A DNA stretch of 64,000 nt, taken from JAHDHW01 sp963793295. Lineage in GTDB: Bacteria > Bacteroidota > Bacteroidia > Chitinophagales > Saprospiraceae. The notes under the pieces are model-generated. The model saw only the letters and a list, made by a program, of their open reading frames with translations, was not told the origin of the DNA and ran no database searches. The translations under genes were made by a program, and so were the position numbers. This document shows positions 1-9,693 of this stretch, piece after piece (the stretch's first letter is position 1; each line of letters starts with the position of its first letter). The stretch is taken from assembly GCA_963793295.1 (NCBI GenBank), contig CAWBZX010000037.1, positions 62,001-126,000 of the forward strand, given 5' to 3'.

Positions 1-933
1 CGAATCTAATGCCCCTTCGAAAGAAATAGAATCATCACGAATGATCCCGGAAACATCTACCCCTTCATACTTATAAGTACCCTGGCTGTGATAATTTATC
101 GTATTACTTTTCCAGCTAATAAACCCCAAATCAATTATGCTAGCGGAAATGTCAATATTTTTGAACCTAAAACTAGCGCCAAGGTCTATTGCTGTTCCAA
201 GATTTGAGGCAAATACATCATTAAAAGAAACCTTGCCAAAATCTATTTCAAAATCTTCGCTTCCGTCATAAACAAAAAAGGAAGAGGTGTTAATCAGGTA
301 ATCCGTATTGAAAGTCAATTGATAAATATCCGGATCGGTATAAACTTCTGCCTTGGTTTTCTCCGTTGACAAATCACCAATTCCCGTCAAAATCTTAAGC
401 CTTGCTCCAGCTGAAACATTTAAAATTTTCGCTGCTACACCAATTCCAAATTCATTGTAAGCAAATGCGTGAACATCCGGTCCAATGCTTATCGTTTGAC
501 CAACGAACTGCGAATTGCCGTTCCAGGCAAGTTGAACAAGTTCTTTCGGGTAATCCATAAAAGCGTTAAACTTAATTGCATGATTGAAGCTCAATTTTAG
601 ATTTTTAACACCAATTGAAAAACTAAAAGTTTCTGTTTCAACGGATGTGAACAACTGGTTTTGATCCCCCATCTGATCTATTACCGCTCCGATATCCAAA
701 ACGTTTTCACCATTCTTGGTTACGACAAAGTCATTATAGGTTGCACCAGTATGAGAAATATTATAATAAGTACTAGGCAGTGAAAAGTGAATCTTTGACT
801 GTGCAGTATAAGCAGGGTTAGTTTTACTGGATTGCCAGATATCAGTCATAAAATGAATCCCTAGTTCTTGCTGTGCAAAAACGGAACTGGTAAACAGGGG
901 TAATAAAAATAAAGGTATAAGTTTTCTCAACAT
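1..933 (-). CDS. DUF5723-like outer-membrane protein, 3' end outside window
   Basis: Reading leftwards from the ATG at 933, 311 codons stay open to the window edge, so the C-terminus is missing. The N-terminus is a clear Sec signal peptide ending in VFAQ, and the mature chain begins with a conserved-looking NPAYT segment. The rest alternates short polar and aromatic strands, as expected of an outer-membrane beta-barrel. Resemblance to the DUF5723 proteins of Bacteroidota is recalled from the family pattern and could not be searched. It lies just downstream of a lipoprotein gene on the same strand, with a 78-base gap, and may be co-transcribed. The exact role is unknown. Confidence 0.72.
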   Translation of the reverse strand, partial: MLRKLIPLFLLPLFTSSVFAQQELGIHFMTDIWQSSKTNPAYTAQSKIHFSLPSTYYNISHTGATYNDFVVTKNGENVLDIGAVIDQMGDQNQLFTSVETETFSFSIGVKNLKLSFNHAIKFNAFMDYPKELVQLAWNGNSQFVGQTISIGPDVHAFAYNEFGIGVAAKILNVSAGARLKILTGIGDLSTEKTKAEVYTDPDIYQLTFNTDYLINTSSFFVYDGSEDFEIDFGKVSFNDVFASNLGTAIDLGASFRFKNIDISASIIDLGFISWKSNTINYHSQGTYKYEGVDVSGIIRDDSISFEGALDS

Positions 934-1011
934 TTCAATTTACGCATTTTGATGATGAAATTTTTGCGTTAAAACATTCAAATCATTCCTTTTCAGAATT
1001 GCTTTGAAACA

Positions 1012-2572
1012 TTATCCACTAACTCCAATTTTCATACCCATTCTAATTTTCACTTCCTGAGTGGATAAAATTTTAACTATGGTTTCTCCATTATTTACAG
1101 TAGAAAAAGAGCTGCGCATAAAGAGCTGTTTTGCCGATTTTATTTTGTCAAATCGCGCTCCTTCGAAAGTCGTAAAAGTGGTTTTTTCTGAAATAGCGGT
1201 AGGTAATCCGGCACCATCGACAGGAGCGGCTTCTAACAAAACAACATTTGGGGTAAACAATGAATCCAGCACCGTTCCATTCGCATCAGCAAAAAAGAGC
1301 TGAAGTCCGACATCCAAAGGAATTCCATTTTCTGAAATGATTTTAAACTCCACATCGTCATAATTTTCATAAGTCTCGAAATTGATCCCAAAAGTATCTC
1401 TCGCTTCAAAACCACTTGCTGAGCCATACATCGGCAATTCCACTTCCACCTGAACTGTCATTTCGCTGGAGTCTGTCATAAATCCACGAATAGCTGCATT
1501 GTTATCCGGATTAGCCACAGCATCAAAGTCATAATAAATTGCTACCGGACCCGCTCCTAAAACCTCATCAATATTAGAGTTGTCTTTATTGAAATCGAAA
1601 TAGGTGTACTTGGTTTCTCCAACTTCACTCAATGAAGGATAATCAACAACTATACTATCCAGATTGGCCACTTTCACTTGTTATAGGTATAATGTCACCG
1701 TCTACGGTCAAAACTTCCAAAACCTGTGCTTTAGATCGCACAGGAAATCCAAATGAGTTTTTAACGATCAAATTGATCTTAGGATCAGCGAAGTAGATAT
1801 CTCCACGCGTCCAGTTGTTAAAAAAGTCGATGACAATGGTATCTGGTTCAAGTTCATAAATATCATTGCCCAAATAACCTTCTACATAAGAAGTTTGAAA
1901 ATCATCTATTTTTATTGCAAAAATATCTAGTGTATCATATGAATTGCTATTCTGACGATATGCATGATATTGTATTTCAATGTTATTATTTACTGGAGTA
2001 ATTTTATACCCAGTCAAATCAAATGGTCCCACACCAAAATTTATAAAATCGAAAGTATCAGATGTTGTATTGTAGGTTTTGGTATGTGTAAAAGGAAGCC
2101 CGTTATAAGTTACACCGGGTAGCGTAACTGTAAGAATTGTTGTTCCGTTTTCACGTATTGTATCTCGAAAGAGATAATCAAAAGTTCCACTTTTTAATAT
2201 GGCATAATCAACATCAAGACTACTTGGTAATGATCCTGGAATAATATTGGAAATTGTATCAAAAATTGGAAGAGGCAAACCAAAGTAAGGCCCCAAAGAA
2301 GCAAATATGTCTGTACTCGACCTCCCCGCCACATCTCCTTTATAAAAAAGGGTAATCAGATCATCTGGCCCGATCTGTACATAAGTGTCTTCGTCAAATT
2401 TGTTGAGGATATCCTGAAATGATGTTTTTGCTGTAAAAAGTGGAATAGCAAACTCGGCATCGTAATTCACCACTTTAAGATCATCAAAAGTATCTAACTT
2501 TCGACAAGATGCAAATACCAAAACCCCCAGAATCAACCCACTGATTGCTATTTTTAAAATTCGCTTTTCCAT
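1012..2572 (-). CDS. Secreted lipoprotein of about 519 residues, frame broken near 1678
   Basis: The first part starts at ATG 2572 with a lipoprotein signal (VFASC, lipid-attachment Cys23) and ends prematurely at 1655. The remainder continues in another frame to 1012. Removing one T of the TT at 1678-1679 joins them smoothly (…IIPITVKVANLDS…) and makes the total 1560 bases, exactly 520 codons. The product is a beta-strand-rich surface or periplasmic protein with no domain I recognise. It precedes a DUF5723-like barrel on the same strand. Because similar single-base lesions occur in atpD, I favour sequence error over real decay. Confidence 0.7.
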
Positions 2573-2843
2573 TGATTTACTATTGAATTTAGAATTTAAT
2601 AACCTTAAAGAAATAAGCTTTATTATCAGTTTTTCTGAAATACCGAACTTTAACAGCTATTTAACTTCGCCAGTTAAAGCCCAATAACTTTAGTTACGAC
2701 CATTAGAGTGGAAATGGGAGGTACATATGAGTGCAAATTGGTAAAATGTCAGCAAACTGTCATTAGAAATTACACTGTTTAGTGACAATCTTTCAAACGA
2801 TCTGCAAATTTCGCACTAAAAATCAGATATTACAAATCTTTGG

Positions 2844-4250
2844 TTATATTTCAAACTCCTGTCCCAGTTTTGGGATCTCAACATTTGGAAATCCATTTTT
2901 GTTTAAAAGCGAGGTAAAGCTTTGTTGACGATCTATTTCTCCATGCACTAAAAACAATTTTTTCAAACCACTTTTTTGATTATTAATAAAATCTAAAATT
3001 TCATGGCGGTCAGCATGTGCTGAAAAGGAATCCATAGTTTCAATGGCTGCTCGCACAACTTTCACCTCACCAAATAGCTTGAGTGTCTTGACTCCATTAC
3101 GCAACATACCACCTGCGGTGTCAGGAGAGCAATAACCAACAATGAGAATGGTGTTTTTGGATTGATCGATACTGTTAGAAAGGTGATGCCTGACCCTTCC
3201 TGCATTCATCATCCCTGAGGAACTAATAATAATACAAGGGTCTTCACTATTATTTAAAGACTTCGAAGCGTCAACAGAATGGATGTAAGTCAATGAATTA
3301 AAACCAAACGGATCGTCATCAGTAAGCATGTATTCGTTCAAATTATTATCAAAGCATTCCGGGTGTGCACCAAAAACCGTAGTGGCATTCACAGCAAGCG
3401 GACTGTCCACATAAACCGGTATTTTAGGTAGTTTTCCGGCAGATTCCAGTTGATCGAGCATATAAACGATTTCCTGCGTTCGTCCAACGCTAAATGCCGG
3501 AATGATCAATTTCCCTCTTTTTTCAACACAAGTTTTCTTAATAATATCCAGAAATTTTCCCGTCTCGGCCGGAGCACTTTCATGGTCTTTATCTCCATAA
3601 GTGGATTCACAAATTAAATATTCCACTTCAGGCAAAGGAATTGGATCGCGAAGTATGGGGCGATTCGGTCGACCAATATCACCGGTAAATCCAAACATGA
3701 TTTCGCGATCACCTTCTTTGATTTTTAAGGTAACACTTGCGCTACCCAAAATATGCCCGGCGTCTTTGAACAACACTTGAACAGCTGGATTTACGTTGTA
3801 CCATTTATTGTATGCCGCTCCGGTAAAAAGTTGCATGGTTTCCGTTACATCTTCAGTGGTATAAAGGGGGGTTCTAGTTCTTTTATTCTTTCTCTTCTTC
3901 TTTGCATGTTTCTCGTTGTAATATTGTGCATCACGCTCCTGGATTTTTGCACTGTCGAGCAGCATTATGGCACAAAGACTACGCGTCGCATGTGTACAAA
4001 TTATATCACCGCGAAAACCATCTTTCACCAATTTGGGGATGCGCCCGCTATGGTCAATATGTGCATGAGAAAGGATCAAACAATCAATCATCGTAGGATC
4101 AAAATACCAGGAACGATTGAAATCTTCCATTTTCTTATTATTTCCCTGGTACAATCCGCAATCCATCAAAATGGTATATCCGCTGTCAAGGGTGATCAGG
4201 TGTGCGCTTCCAGTGACTTCCCGTGCGGCTCCGCAAAATTTTACCTTCAT
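2844..4250 (-). CDS. MBL-fold beta-CASP RNA nuclease
   Basis: The 468-residue protein carries the metallo-beta-lactamase signature HAHIDH at 62-67, a further metal-site His in GHILGS near 166 and Asp191 in TGDIGRP. The C-terminal motifs SAHADR and LVHGE mark the beta-CASP/RMMBL architecture of RNase J and CPSF73-like enzymes. Such proteins bind two zinc ions and cut or trim RNA. A strongly basic insert (KKKRKNKRTR, about 117-126) lies between the first metal motifs and the rest and could aid RNA binding. It resembles the YsmA/exonuclease-type family of about 450-470 residues rather than RNase J, which is longer. It appears to be a single gene, with its ATG at 4250. Confidence 0.9.
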   Translation of the reverse strand: MKVKFCGAAREVTGSAHLITLDSGYTILMDCGLYQGNNKKMEDFNRSWYFDPTMIDCLILSHAHIDHSGRIPKLVKDGFRGDIICTHATRSLCAIMLLDSAKIQERDAQYYNEKHAKKKRKNKRTRTPLYTTEDVTETMQLFTGAAYNKWYNVNPAVQVLFKDAGHILGSASVTLKIKEGDREIMFGFTGDIGRPNRPILRDPIPLPEVEYLICESTYGDKDHESAPAETGKFLDIIKKTCVEKRGKLIIPAFSVGRTQEIVYMLDQLESAGKLPKIPVYVDSPLAVNATTVFGAHPECFDNNLNEYMLTDDDPFGFNSLTYIHSVDASKSLNNSEDPCIIISSSGMMNAGRVRHHLSNSIDQSKNTILIVGYCSPDTAGGMLRNGVKTLKLFGEVKVVRAAIETMDSFSAHADRHEILDFINNQKSGLKKLFLVHGEIDRQQSFTSLLNKNGFPNVEIPKLGQEFEI

Positions 4251-4462
4251 AGGTTAGTTTTAGGTTTTTTAAAATCTGTAAAAGCGAATATAAACAAAAG
4301 AAAAGGCTGTCCAAAAAGAGTTGGCTCCTATTTTTGAAAAACCTTGTTATCCAAAGATCTAAGTAATTTTGTTTCTCTGCAGGAATGCCTGACATTTGGT
4401 CTTCAAACTTTTTTAGTTCAAATATATTTAGAGCTTGCTTTGATCAAACCCCAACCTTCACG

Positions 4463-7073
4463 CTAATAAACCACAATTCTTTTAATCGTTCCAGGTTTGC
4501 CTTCCTGTTGAATGGTGAGAAAATAAATGCCGGGGTATTGCGGAGCTTTTAAGCTAATTTGATTCAAAGCAGGGGTCAAAACTTCATCCTGAATTAAGCT
4601 GCCAAGAGTGTTATAAAGATCAATTTTTAAGCGATTTGAACAGTTTTTAAGTTCTATTTTTAAACCCGAACCTTGCTCCACAGGATTAGGTGAAATAATG
4701 ACTTCAGGATTTTCTGCAAACGTAACTCCTGTGTTGAAACTCACCAAAAAGCCATGCGTGGCAATACATCCGTTAGAATCGGTTATCGAAACCACATAAA
4801 CCTCGGGAGCCAAGTTTTCAATCAGTGCAGAGGTATCACCTGTACTCCAATCTATTTGAAAAGGAGGCGTGCCACCCGTAATATTAAAAATTTCAATGGA
4901 GCCATCAGTTGAATTATTTGTACTGGCATTGATGATATCACCAAATACAGAAATCGCCTCCGGTTCTTCTATAAAAACACTGTCTACCAGTTCGCAATTA
5001 TTTCCATCGAAAACCGTGACCTCCTGCCAGCCGCCTGAAAGATTATTGGCTTCATCTCCGATTGCTCCGCTGCTCCAACTGATAAAATAATCCGGAATTC
5101 CTCCTTGAATTGTCAAAGAAGCATTGCCGTCATTGCCATCCGGGCAAGTCACTTCCTGAGTGGTAAATGAGACTGACATGGAATCAGTCTGTTCTATCTC
5201 AAAATCTATCGTTTCACTGCAATCATTGGCATCGGTAATCGTCAATGAATAATTGCCCGCAGCGAGGCTGTCCGTACCGGTCCCTGTTGTCATTCCATTA
5301 TCCCACTGCGTAGTAAAAGGAGCCTGGCCATTATAGGAAAAACCAACAGAGCCGCTATTTTCGCCAAAGCACGCTGCATCCGTCAAATTGTCAATCGACA
5401 AAAAAGTGAACGCAGCTTCATAAGCCCCAATATCCACCGTTCCATTGATGATTCGGTCATTGCCTGCCAAGTCAATCGAATCCGCAACATAAGCATTATC
5501 TCCTGCGTCAATCGCGGGAGAGCAAGCCAATAATGAAAAGTCCATATTTGCGGTATCTTTAAAAAGTGGGTCTTGATTGTAAATCATGGCATTATTACAT
5601 TCGACAAGAGCTGTGCCCCAAGGATATAAATAAATACCTCCCAAACAAGAATCGAACGCAGTAAGACAATTATTTAAAAAGACTTCAGTATAAGCAACTC
5701 CTATATTATCCCCATTTCCAGCAGTATTATCCAAAAAAATAGAATTATTAAAATAAACAGCGTTTGGACTTGAATTCACTGTCGTACTAAAAACCCCTCC
5801 AGATTCCACTGCTGAATTGGAATAAAAGGTACAATTGTTAAAATTTATATTTATCGGATCTTGCCCGGCAAAATGTACATAAACACAGGCCCCTGACTGG
5901 GTTGTTATATTTCCTGCAAAAATGCAATTGTTTGCTTCTTTAAAAGGGCCCCAGATTGCTCCGCCCCCTCCACTACTTGCGTTATTATACAGAAAAATAC
6001 AGGATTTTAATAAAATATTAGGATTTGTAAAATTAAAAAAAATGGCTCCACCTTCCACAGCATTATTTCTTATAAATTGATTATTAAAAAGCCTTATAGA
6101 ATAATCATTATTCCAGGATTCAATTAAAAAAAGTGCTCCCCCTTCTAGTGAATTATTCTCCTCAAAATAACAATTCTCAATTGTAAAAGTACTGGTATCC
6201 TGAATCTCATGATGAAGGCTTATAGCTCCACCATCAAAAGTTGTACTATTGTATGAAAAAGATGAATTCGTGATATGAATGGGGTTAGTTCCGTAGGTAT
6301 TAAGGATATATATTGCTCCACCGCGTATAGCGTTATTATATTCAAAAATGCAATTATTTATTTCATTTATAAAGTTCGCATTTCCACCACCAAATTTACT
6401 GATACCTCCGCCGAGGGCAGCCGTATTATAATAAAATTGACAATTATTAAAAAGAGCATTCATCGAACCGGTATAGGTATTCATTAAATAAACCCCGCCA
6501 CCATTATACGCTGCATAATTATTTTGAAAGATACAATTATTGATGGTCATCACTGTAGGTCCATCCTGTCCTTTTAGATAAAATCCACCACCACTTTTTT
6601 TAGGTCCAGTAGAGGGATCTAGCGGAATGCTGCTATTAGCATTTCCGCCTTCGATGGTAAATCCGTCCAGTTTGGTATTGCTACCAGTGTCAATGGCATA
6701 AAGTACAGTAAAGGAATTATCTGATATTGATCCTGACCCAATATCACCGCTTAAAATGGTTTTATTTTGCTCCCAGTCTCGTTGATCGACTATTTGTCTC
6801 ATTTCCTGCAAATCCTCCAATTAAAGCTACATTGCTTGGCAGCTGGAAATAGATTTCGCGGTTGTTATCGTCTGTCGGATAATAGGTTCCTTTTGCTACC
6901 CAGATTTCATTGCCTTGGGGAGTGGCGCTCAATGCATCCTGCAAATCGGTATAGGCATTGGCCCAATCAGCACCGGTATTTTGTCCGGAAACAGCGCTGG
7001 AATCCACGTAAATAACTTGTGAAAAAGAAAAAATGGGGAATAAGTAAAAAAGGAGAATAGATATGTTTTTCAT
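4463..7073 (-). CDS. T9SS cargo adhesin: right-handed beta-helix plus SprB-like repeats, frame broken near 6791
   Basis: The N-terminal segment starts at ATG 7073 with signal peptide MKNISILLFYLFPIFSFSQ and runs off frame at 6762; the large remainder is in another frame. Dropping one base near 6791 restores …GNETNVDQRDWEQNKT… and 870 codons. Residues from about 90 to 480 contain many NN.IF..N.A..GGA repeats of the polymorphic outer-membrane/choice-of-anchor Q beta-helix. SprB-like repeats follow (GDIINAS…, WSTGDT…), with Pro/Gly/Asp-rich Ig-like folds. The last 75 residues (SPNPVEQGSG…IKRIVVY) are a type A T9SS sorting domain. The product should be exported and anchored at the cell surface. 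The indel is probably a sequencing error. Confidence 0.85.
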
Positions 7074-7226
7074 TTGGGGATCGTTTTGTTAAAAGTAATA
7101 TAACAAAATAATTTCAAAACATAGCTGAACGCCTTGTCTTTATTGACTTCAATAAAAAAAGCGGCTCCCTTTTTTTAAAGAAAACCACTTAAAATGTCTT
7201 TTGAATTATTTAAAAAAGAGACCTGA

Positions 7227-8348
7227 TCACCTGATTTTCATTCCGCCATAATTTACCCGAGCTTTAATGAGGCTTGCGCTTTTGCTTCCTTTGTGCGCTT
7301 GAACTTCATGAGAAGAGCCTTTTTCCTTTTCATAAGTTACTTGCATTTCGCCGGGATACTTAACATCCGCATATTGGGTAGCGATGTCAATTGCATAGTT
7401 AGCACCTTCTTCAACTGTAATTTTAAACTCGGTGTACCTCCCATCCATTCGTAATGAAGTGAAACTTTTCAAAAGCGTACCAATAACTACATTACCGTAT
7501 TCTAAAGAAAATATTCCTTCTCCCTTCAGGGTTTCCACTTCAAAATCGCTGTATTTAGAGTTAGCATTTATCAGGTTGATCTTGTTTATTTCAAAATTAT
7601 CATACTTCCCTTCGTTCTTCAGTTCCTGAAGATTACCTAAACGGTAGGTATCATATTTTGAAGAACTATTCACATCACTAGCTTCATCGATATAAACCTT
7701 TGAATACTTACTGATTACATCAACGTTCGCAGCTTGATTGATATTGATTTTTCCATATTTAACATCAATGACGGCGTTCCCGACTTTCACGATCGTTCCG
7801 TTTCCATACCCTAAAGTAACCTTACAATCGTTATTGACGCCATCCATTACTAAATCACCGTACTTAACATCAATGACTGCTTTTCCATCGATTTCAGCAA
7901 CTTTTGAATGTCCATATTTATTGGACAGATTCAGGTTACAACTTTTGGGCATATGCACGACGTAGTCAATTTTGAACTGCCCTTTGCCGTCACCCCAGTA
8001 ACTTTTTTTGCTCGATTCTATTGTTGTTTCTGCAATTACATAATCTGATCCATTATCAAAATTGATTTTTATTCTTTCAAAGATATCATCTGCATCAGAT
8101 TGGTTGCGGGCATCCACTGTGATCGTAACATCGATTTTCACTTTGTTCTGGCTCCAGGTTTTCAGATCAACCTTTCCATATCTGTTAGAAAGAGTGACAT
8201 CGCCATTGGCGCTGATACTAAATTCTTGAGTGATATTTTTAGTAAATTCTGTTTTCCAAGCCGGCAAATTCGTGGCCTTTGCCGGACTATATATTCCGCT
8301 GGTAAAAAGCAGCAGTAATATTCCTATTTTATATTTCAATTGAATCAT
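7227..8348 (-). CDS. Secreted DUF4097-like beta-helix protein
   Basis: This 373-residue protein has a Sec signal peptide (cleavage near SPAKA/T). From about residue 40 a period of roughly 20 residues recurs, each ending in a [NK][RK]YG, KYS or KYD turn (NRYGKV, NKYGHS, VKYGDL, VKYGKI, SKYSKV, SKYDTY, GKYDNF, SKYSDF, EYGNV, GRYTEF). That is the pattern of a right-handed parallel beta-helix of the DUF4097/putative-adhesin group. Its first 20 bases overlap the end of the anti-sigma-like gene, and an ECF sigma gene precedes that, so the three form one operon. A role in envelope sensing or as the sigma factor's target is inferred from that context only. Confidence 0.8.
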   Translation of the reverse strand: MIQLKYKIGILLLLFTSGIYSPAKATNLPAWKTEFTKNITQEFSISANGDVTLSNRYGKVDLKTWSQNKVKIDVTITVDARNQSDADDIFERIKINFDNGSDYVIAETTIESSKKSYWGDGKGQFKIDYVVHMPKSCNLNLSNKYGHSKVAEIDGKAVIDVKYGDLVMDGVNNDCKVTLGYGNGTIVKVGNAVIDVKYGKININQAANVDVISKYSKVYIDEASDVNSSSKYDTYRLGNLQELKNEGKYDNFEINKINLINANSKYSDFEVETLKGEGIFSLEYGNVVIGTLLKSFTSLRMDGRYTEFKITVEEGANYAIDIATQYADVKYPGEMQVTYEKEKGSSHEVQAHKGSKSASLIKARVNYGGMKIR

Positions 8349-8880
8349 CTTTTTTCGTTTTTAAATTTTCTTGATTAGTAGATTGAATTCGTTCCAACAC
8401 TCTTTCGAGGATTGAAAGCTTTGTTCGATAATTGGTAATCATCGCATTGATAATCTGCTCTTGTTTTTCTCTGGGCGCTTCAGCAAGCTCTTTTTGCAGC
8501 TCTTCATAATTTTTATCCAATTGCTTCAAATCTTCACTGATTCCAGCATCATGGTTATAATTTGCCAATTGAGCTACCTTAGCATTTACTTCCTTTTGAT
8601 AATATTGCTCTGCTTCGAAATATTCAGGAAATAATTCTTCAAACGCGACTGCTTTAGAAGTTTGATTGTCCATATTTCGGCCAATAAAAACGCCAGCACT
8701 AATTAAAATTACTGCAGCAGCAGCAGCGCGGGTATAGCGCCAAAGCGAAATGCGCCGGGCAGATTTCTTACTCTTTTGATCCAGATGCTGATCAATGGCC
8801 AGCCAAATATTTTTTGGAGCTTGTCTATCATCAAATTCCGAACGGTTTTCTTTGATAAATTTTTCCAGATTATCGCTCAT
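8329..8880 (-). CDS. Anti-sigma-factor-like membrane protein
   Basis: The 183-residue product has a cytosolic N-terminus of about 55 residues rich in charged helices (MSDNLEKFIKENRSEFDD), then one membrane segment (AAAAAVILISAGVFIG) and a periplasmic coiled-coil part. This is the layout of Bacteroidota anti-sigma proteins encoded after ECF sigma genes. No zinc-binding HxxxCxxC motif is visible. ATG 8880 is preferred over the GTG one codon earlier. The gene lies 48 bases after the sigma factor gene and overlaps the next gene by 20 bases. Function is inferred from position and topology. Confidence 0.75.
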   Translation of the reverse strand: MSDNLEKFIKENRSEFDDRQAPKNIWLAIDQHLDQKSKKSARRISLWRYTRAAAAAVILISAGVFIGRNMDNQTSKAVAFEELFPEYFEAEQYYQKEVNAKVAQLANYNHDAGISEDLKQLDKNYEELQKELAEAPREKQEQIINAMITNYRTKLSILERVLERIQSTNQENLKTKKDDSIEI

Positions 8881-8928
8881 CACCTTTAATTAAATAGTTT
8901 TATAAAAAAGCCTCAATTCGTATTCTAA

Positions 8929-9480
8929 TCATTCCCAACCTGAGGCCATTGGCTGTGATAATAATTCTCTTAGTTTTTTGCGTGCTCGGCTGTATTGTGA
9001 TTTTGAAGTTTGTTCCGAAACGTTCAGAATTTCAGCTATTTCTTTATGGTCATAACCTTCCATCTGATAAAGCGAAAACACCACTCTGTAGCCATCCGGC
9101 AATTGAAAAAGTGCATCTTTGACGGCCTGGACGTTTAACTTAGGTTCTTCTTCGGATTGAGGGTCTTCCTGATCACCCATCCTTTCATTTATTTCTTCAA
9201 AATAAAGCCTGCGCTTTTTTAAAAAATTAATGCAATTATTGACAACAATTCTTTTAATCCATGCACCAATTGTCGACTGAAACCGAAAGGTATCCAGTTT
9301 TGTAAAAACGTCGATAAATGAGTTTTGGAGGATATCCTCTGCGTCCGCTTCGTTTTTCACCATACGCAAACAAATGTTGAACATTGCTTTTGAATAAAGC
9401 TGGTATAATTCAAATTGTGCCTGTCGCCGGCCTTTTTTACAATCTTCAACTAAATCCCGGTGTTTGTCAGTGTATTCCAA
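8929..9480 (-). CDS. ECF sigma-70 factor
   Basis: The 183-residue protein has region 2 (ELYQLYSKAMFNICLRMV, then EADAEDILQNSFIDVF, about 26-56) and a region 4 helix-turn-helix (YDHKEIAEILNVSEQTSKSQ, about 143-162), the full length for an ECF factor. TTG 9480 is the only workable start: a stop codon lies directly upstream in frame and the next Met is inside region 2. It heads an operon with an anti-sigma-like protein and a secreted beta-helix protein. A short dyad, GTTGC-5-GCAAC, at 9526-9540 lies in its upstream region and could be an operator, but this is weak. Confidence 0.92.
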   Translation of the reverse strand: MEYTDKHRDLVEDCKKGRRQAQFELYQLYSKAMFNICLRMVKNEADAEDILQNSFIDVFTKLDTFRFQSTIGAWIKRIVVNNCINFLKKRRLYFEEINERMGDQEDPQSEEEPKLNVQAVKDALFQLPDGYRVVFSLYQMEGYDHKEIAEILNVSEQTSKSQYSRARKKLRELLSQPMASGWE

Positions 9481-9635
9481 TTACGTTAATTCGTTTGATA
9501 AAAAAGACAGCCTTTGTTGGAAAGGGTTGCATATCGCAACTAAAATACGGAAAAAGGTTTTAAGTGGATTAAAAGATGTGGATAAAGAGATAAGAGGTAA
9601 CATTTAAGCCATGGCCTTAACTTGCTAAATAATAA

Positions 9636-9667
9636 AAGCCTTTTCAAACGATACTCTGAAAAGGCTT
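9636..9667 (-). terminator. Rho-independent terminator after the OmpA/PD40 gene
   Basis: A perfect 10-bp inverted repeat (AAGCCTTTTC / GAAAAGGCTT) with a 12-base loop lies 27 bases beyond the stop at 9694. On the minus strand it is followed by a T-rich stretch (TTTTATTATTT). It is well placed to end the surface-module transcript. Confidence 0.75.
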
Positions 9668-9693
9668 CCGAAACTTTAAAACAGGTTTTGAAA

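Noticed and set aside
3753..4337. Plus-strand open frame of 194 codons
   Set aside because: It is antisense to the conserved beta-CASP nuclease, whose motifs are intact.
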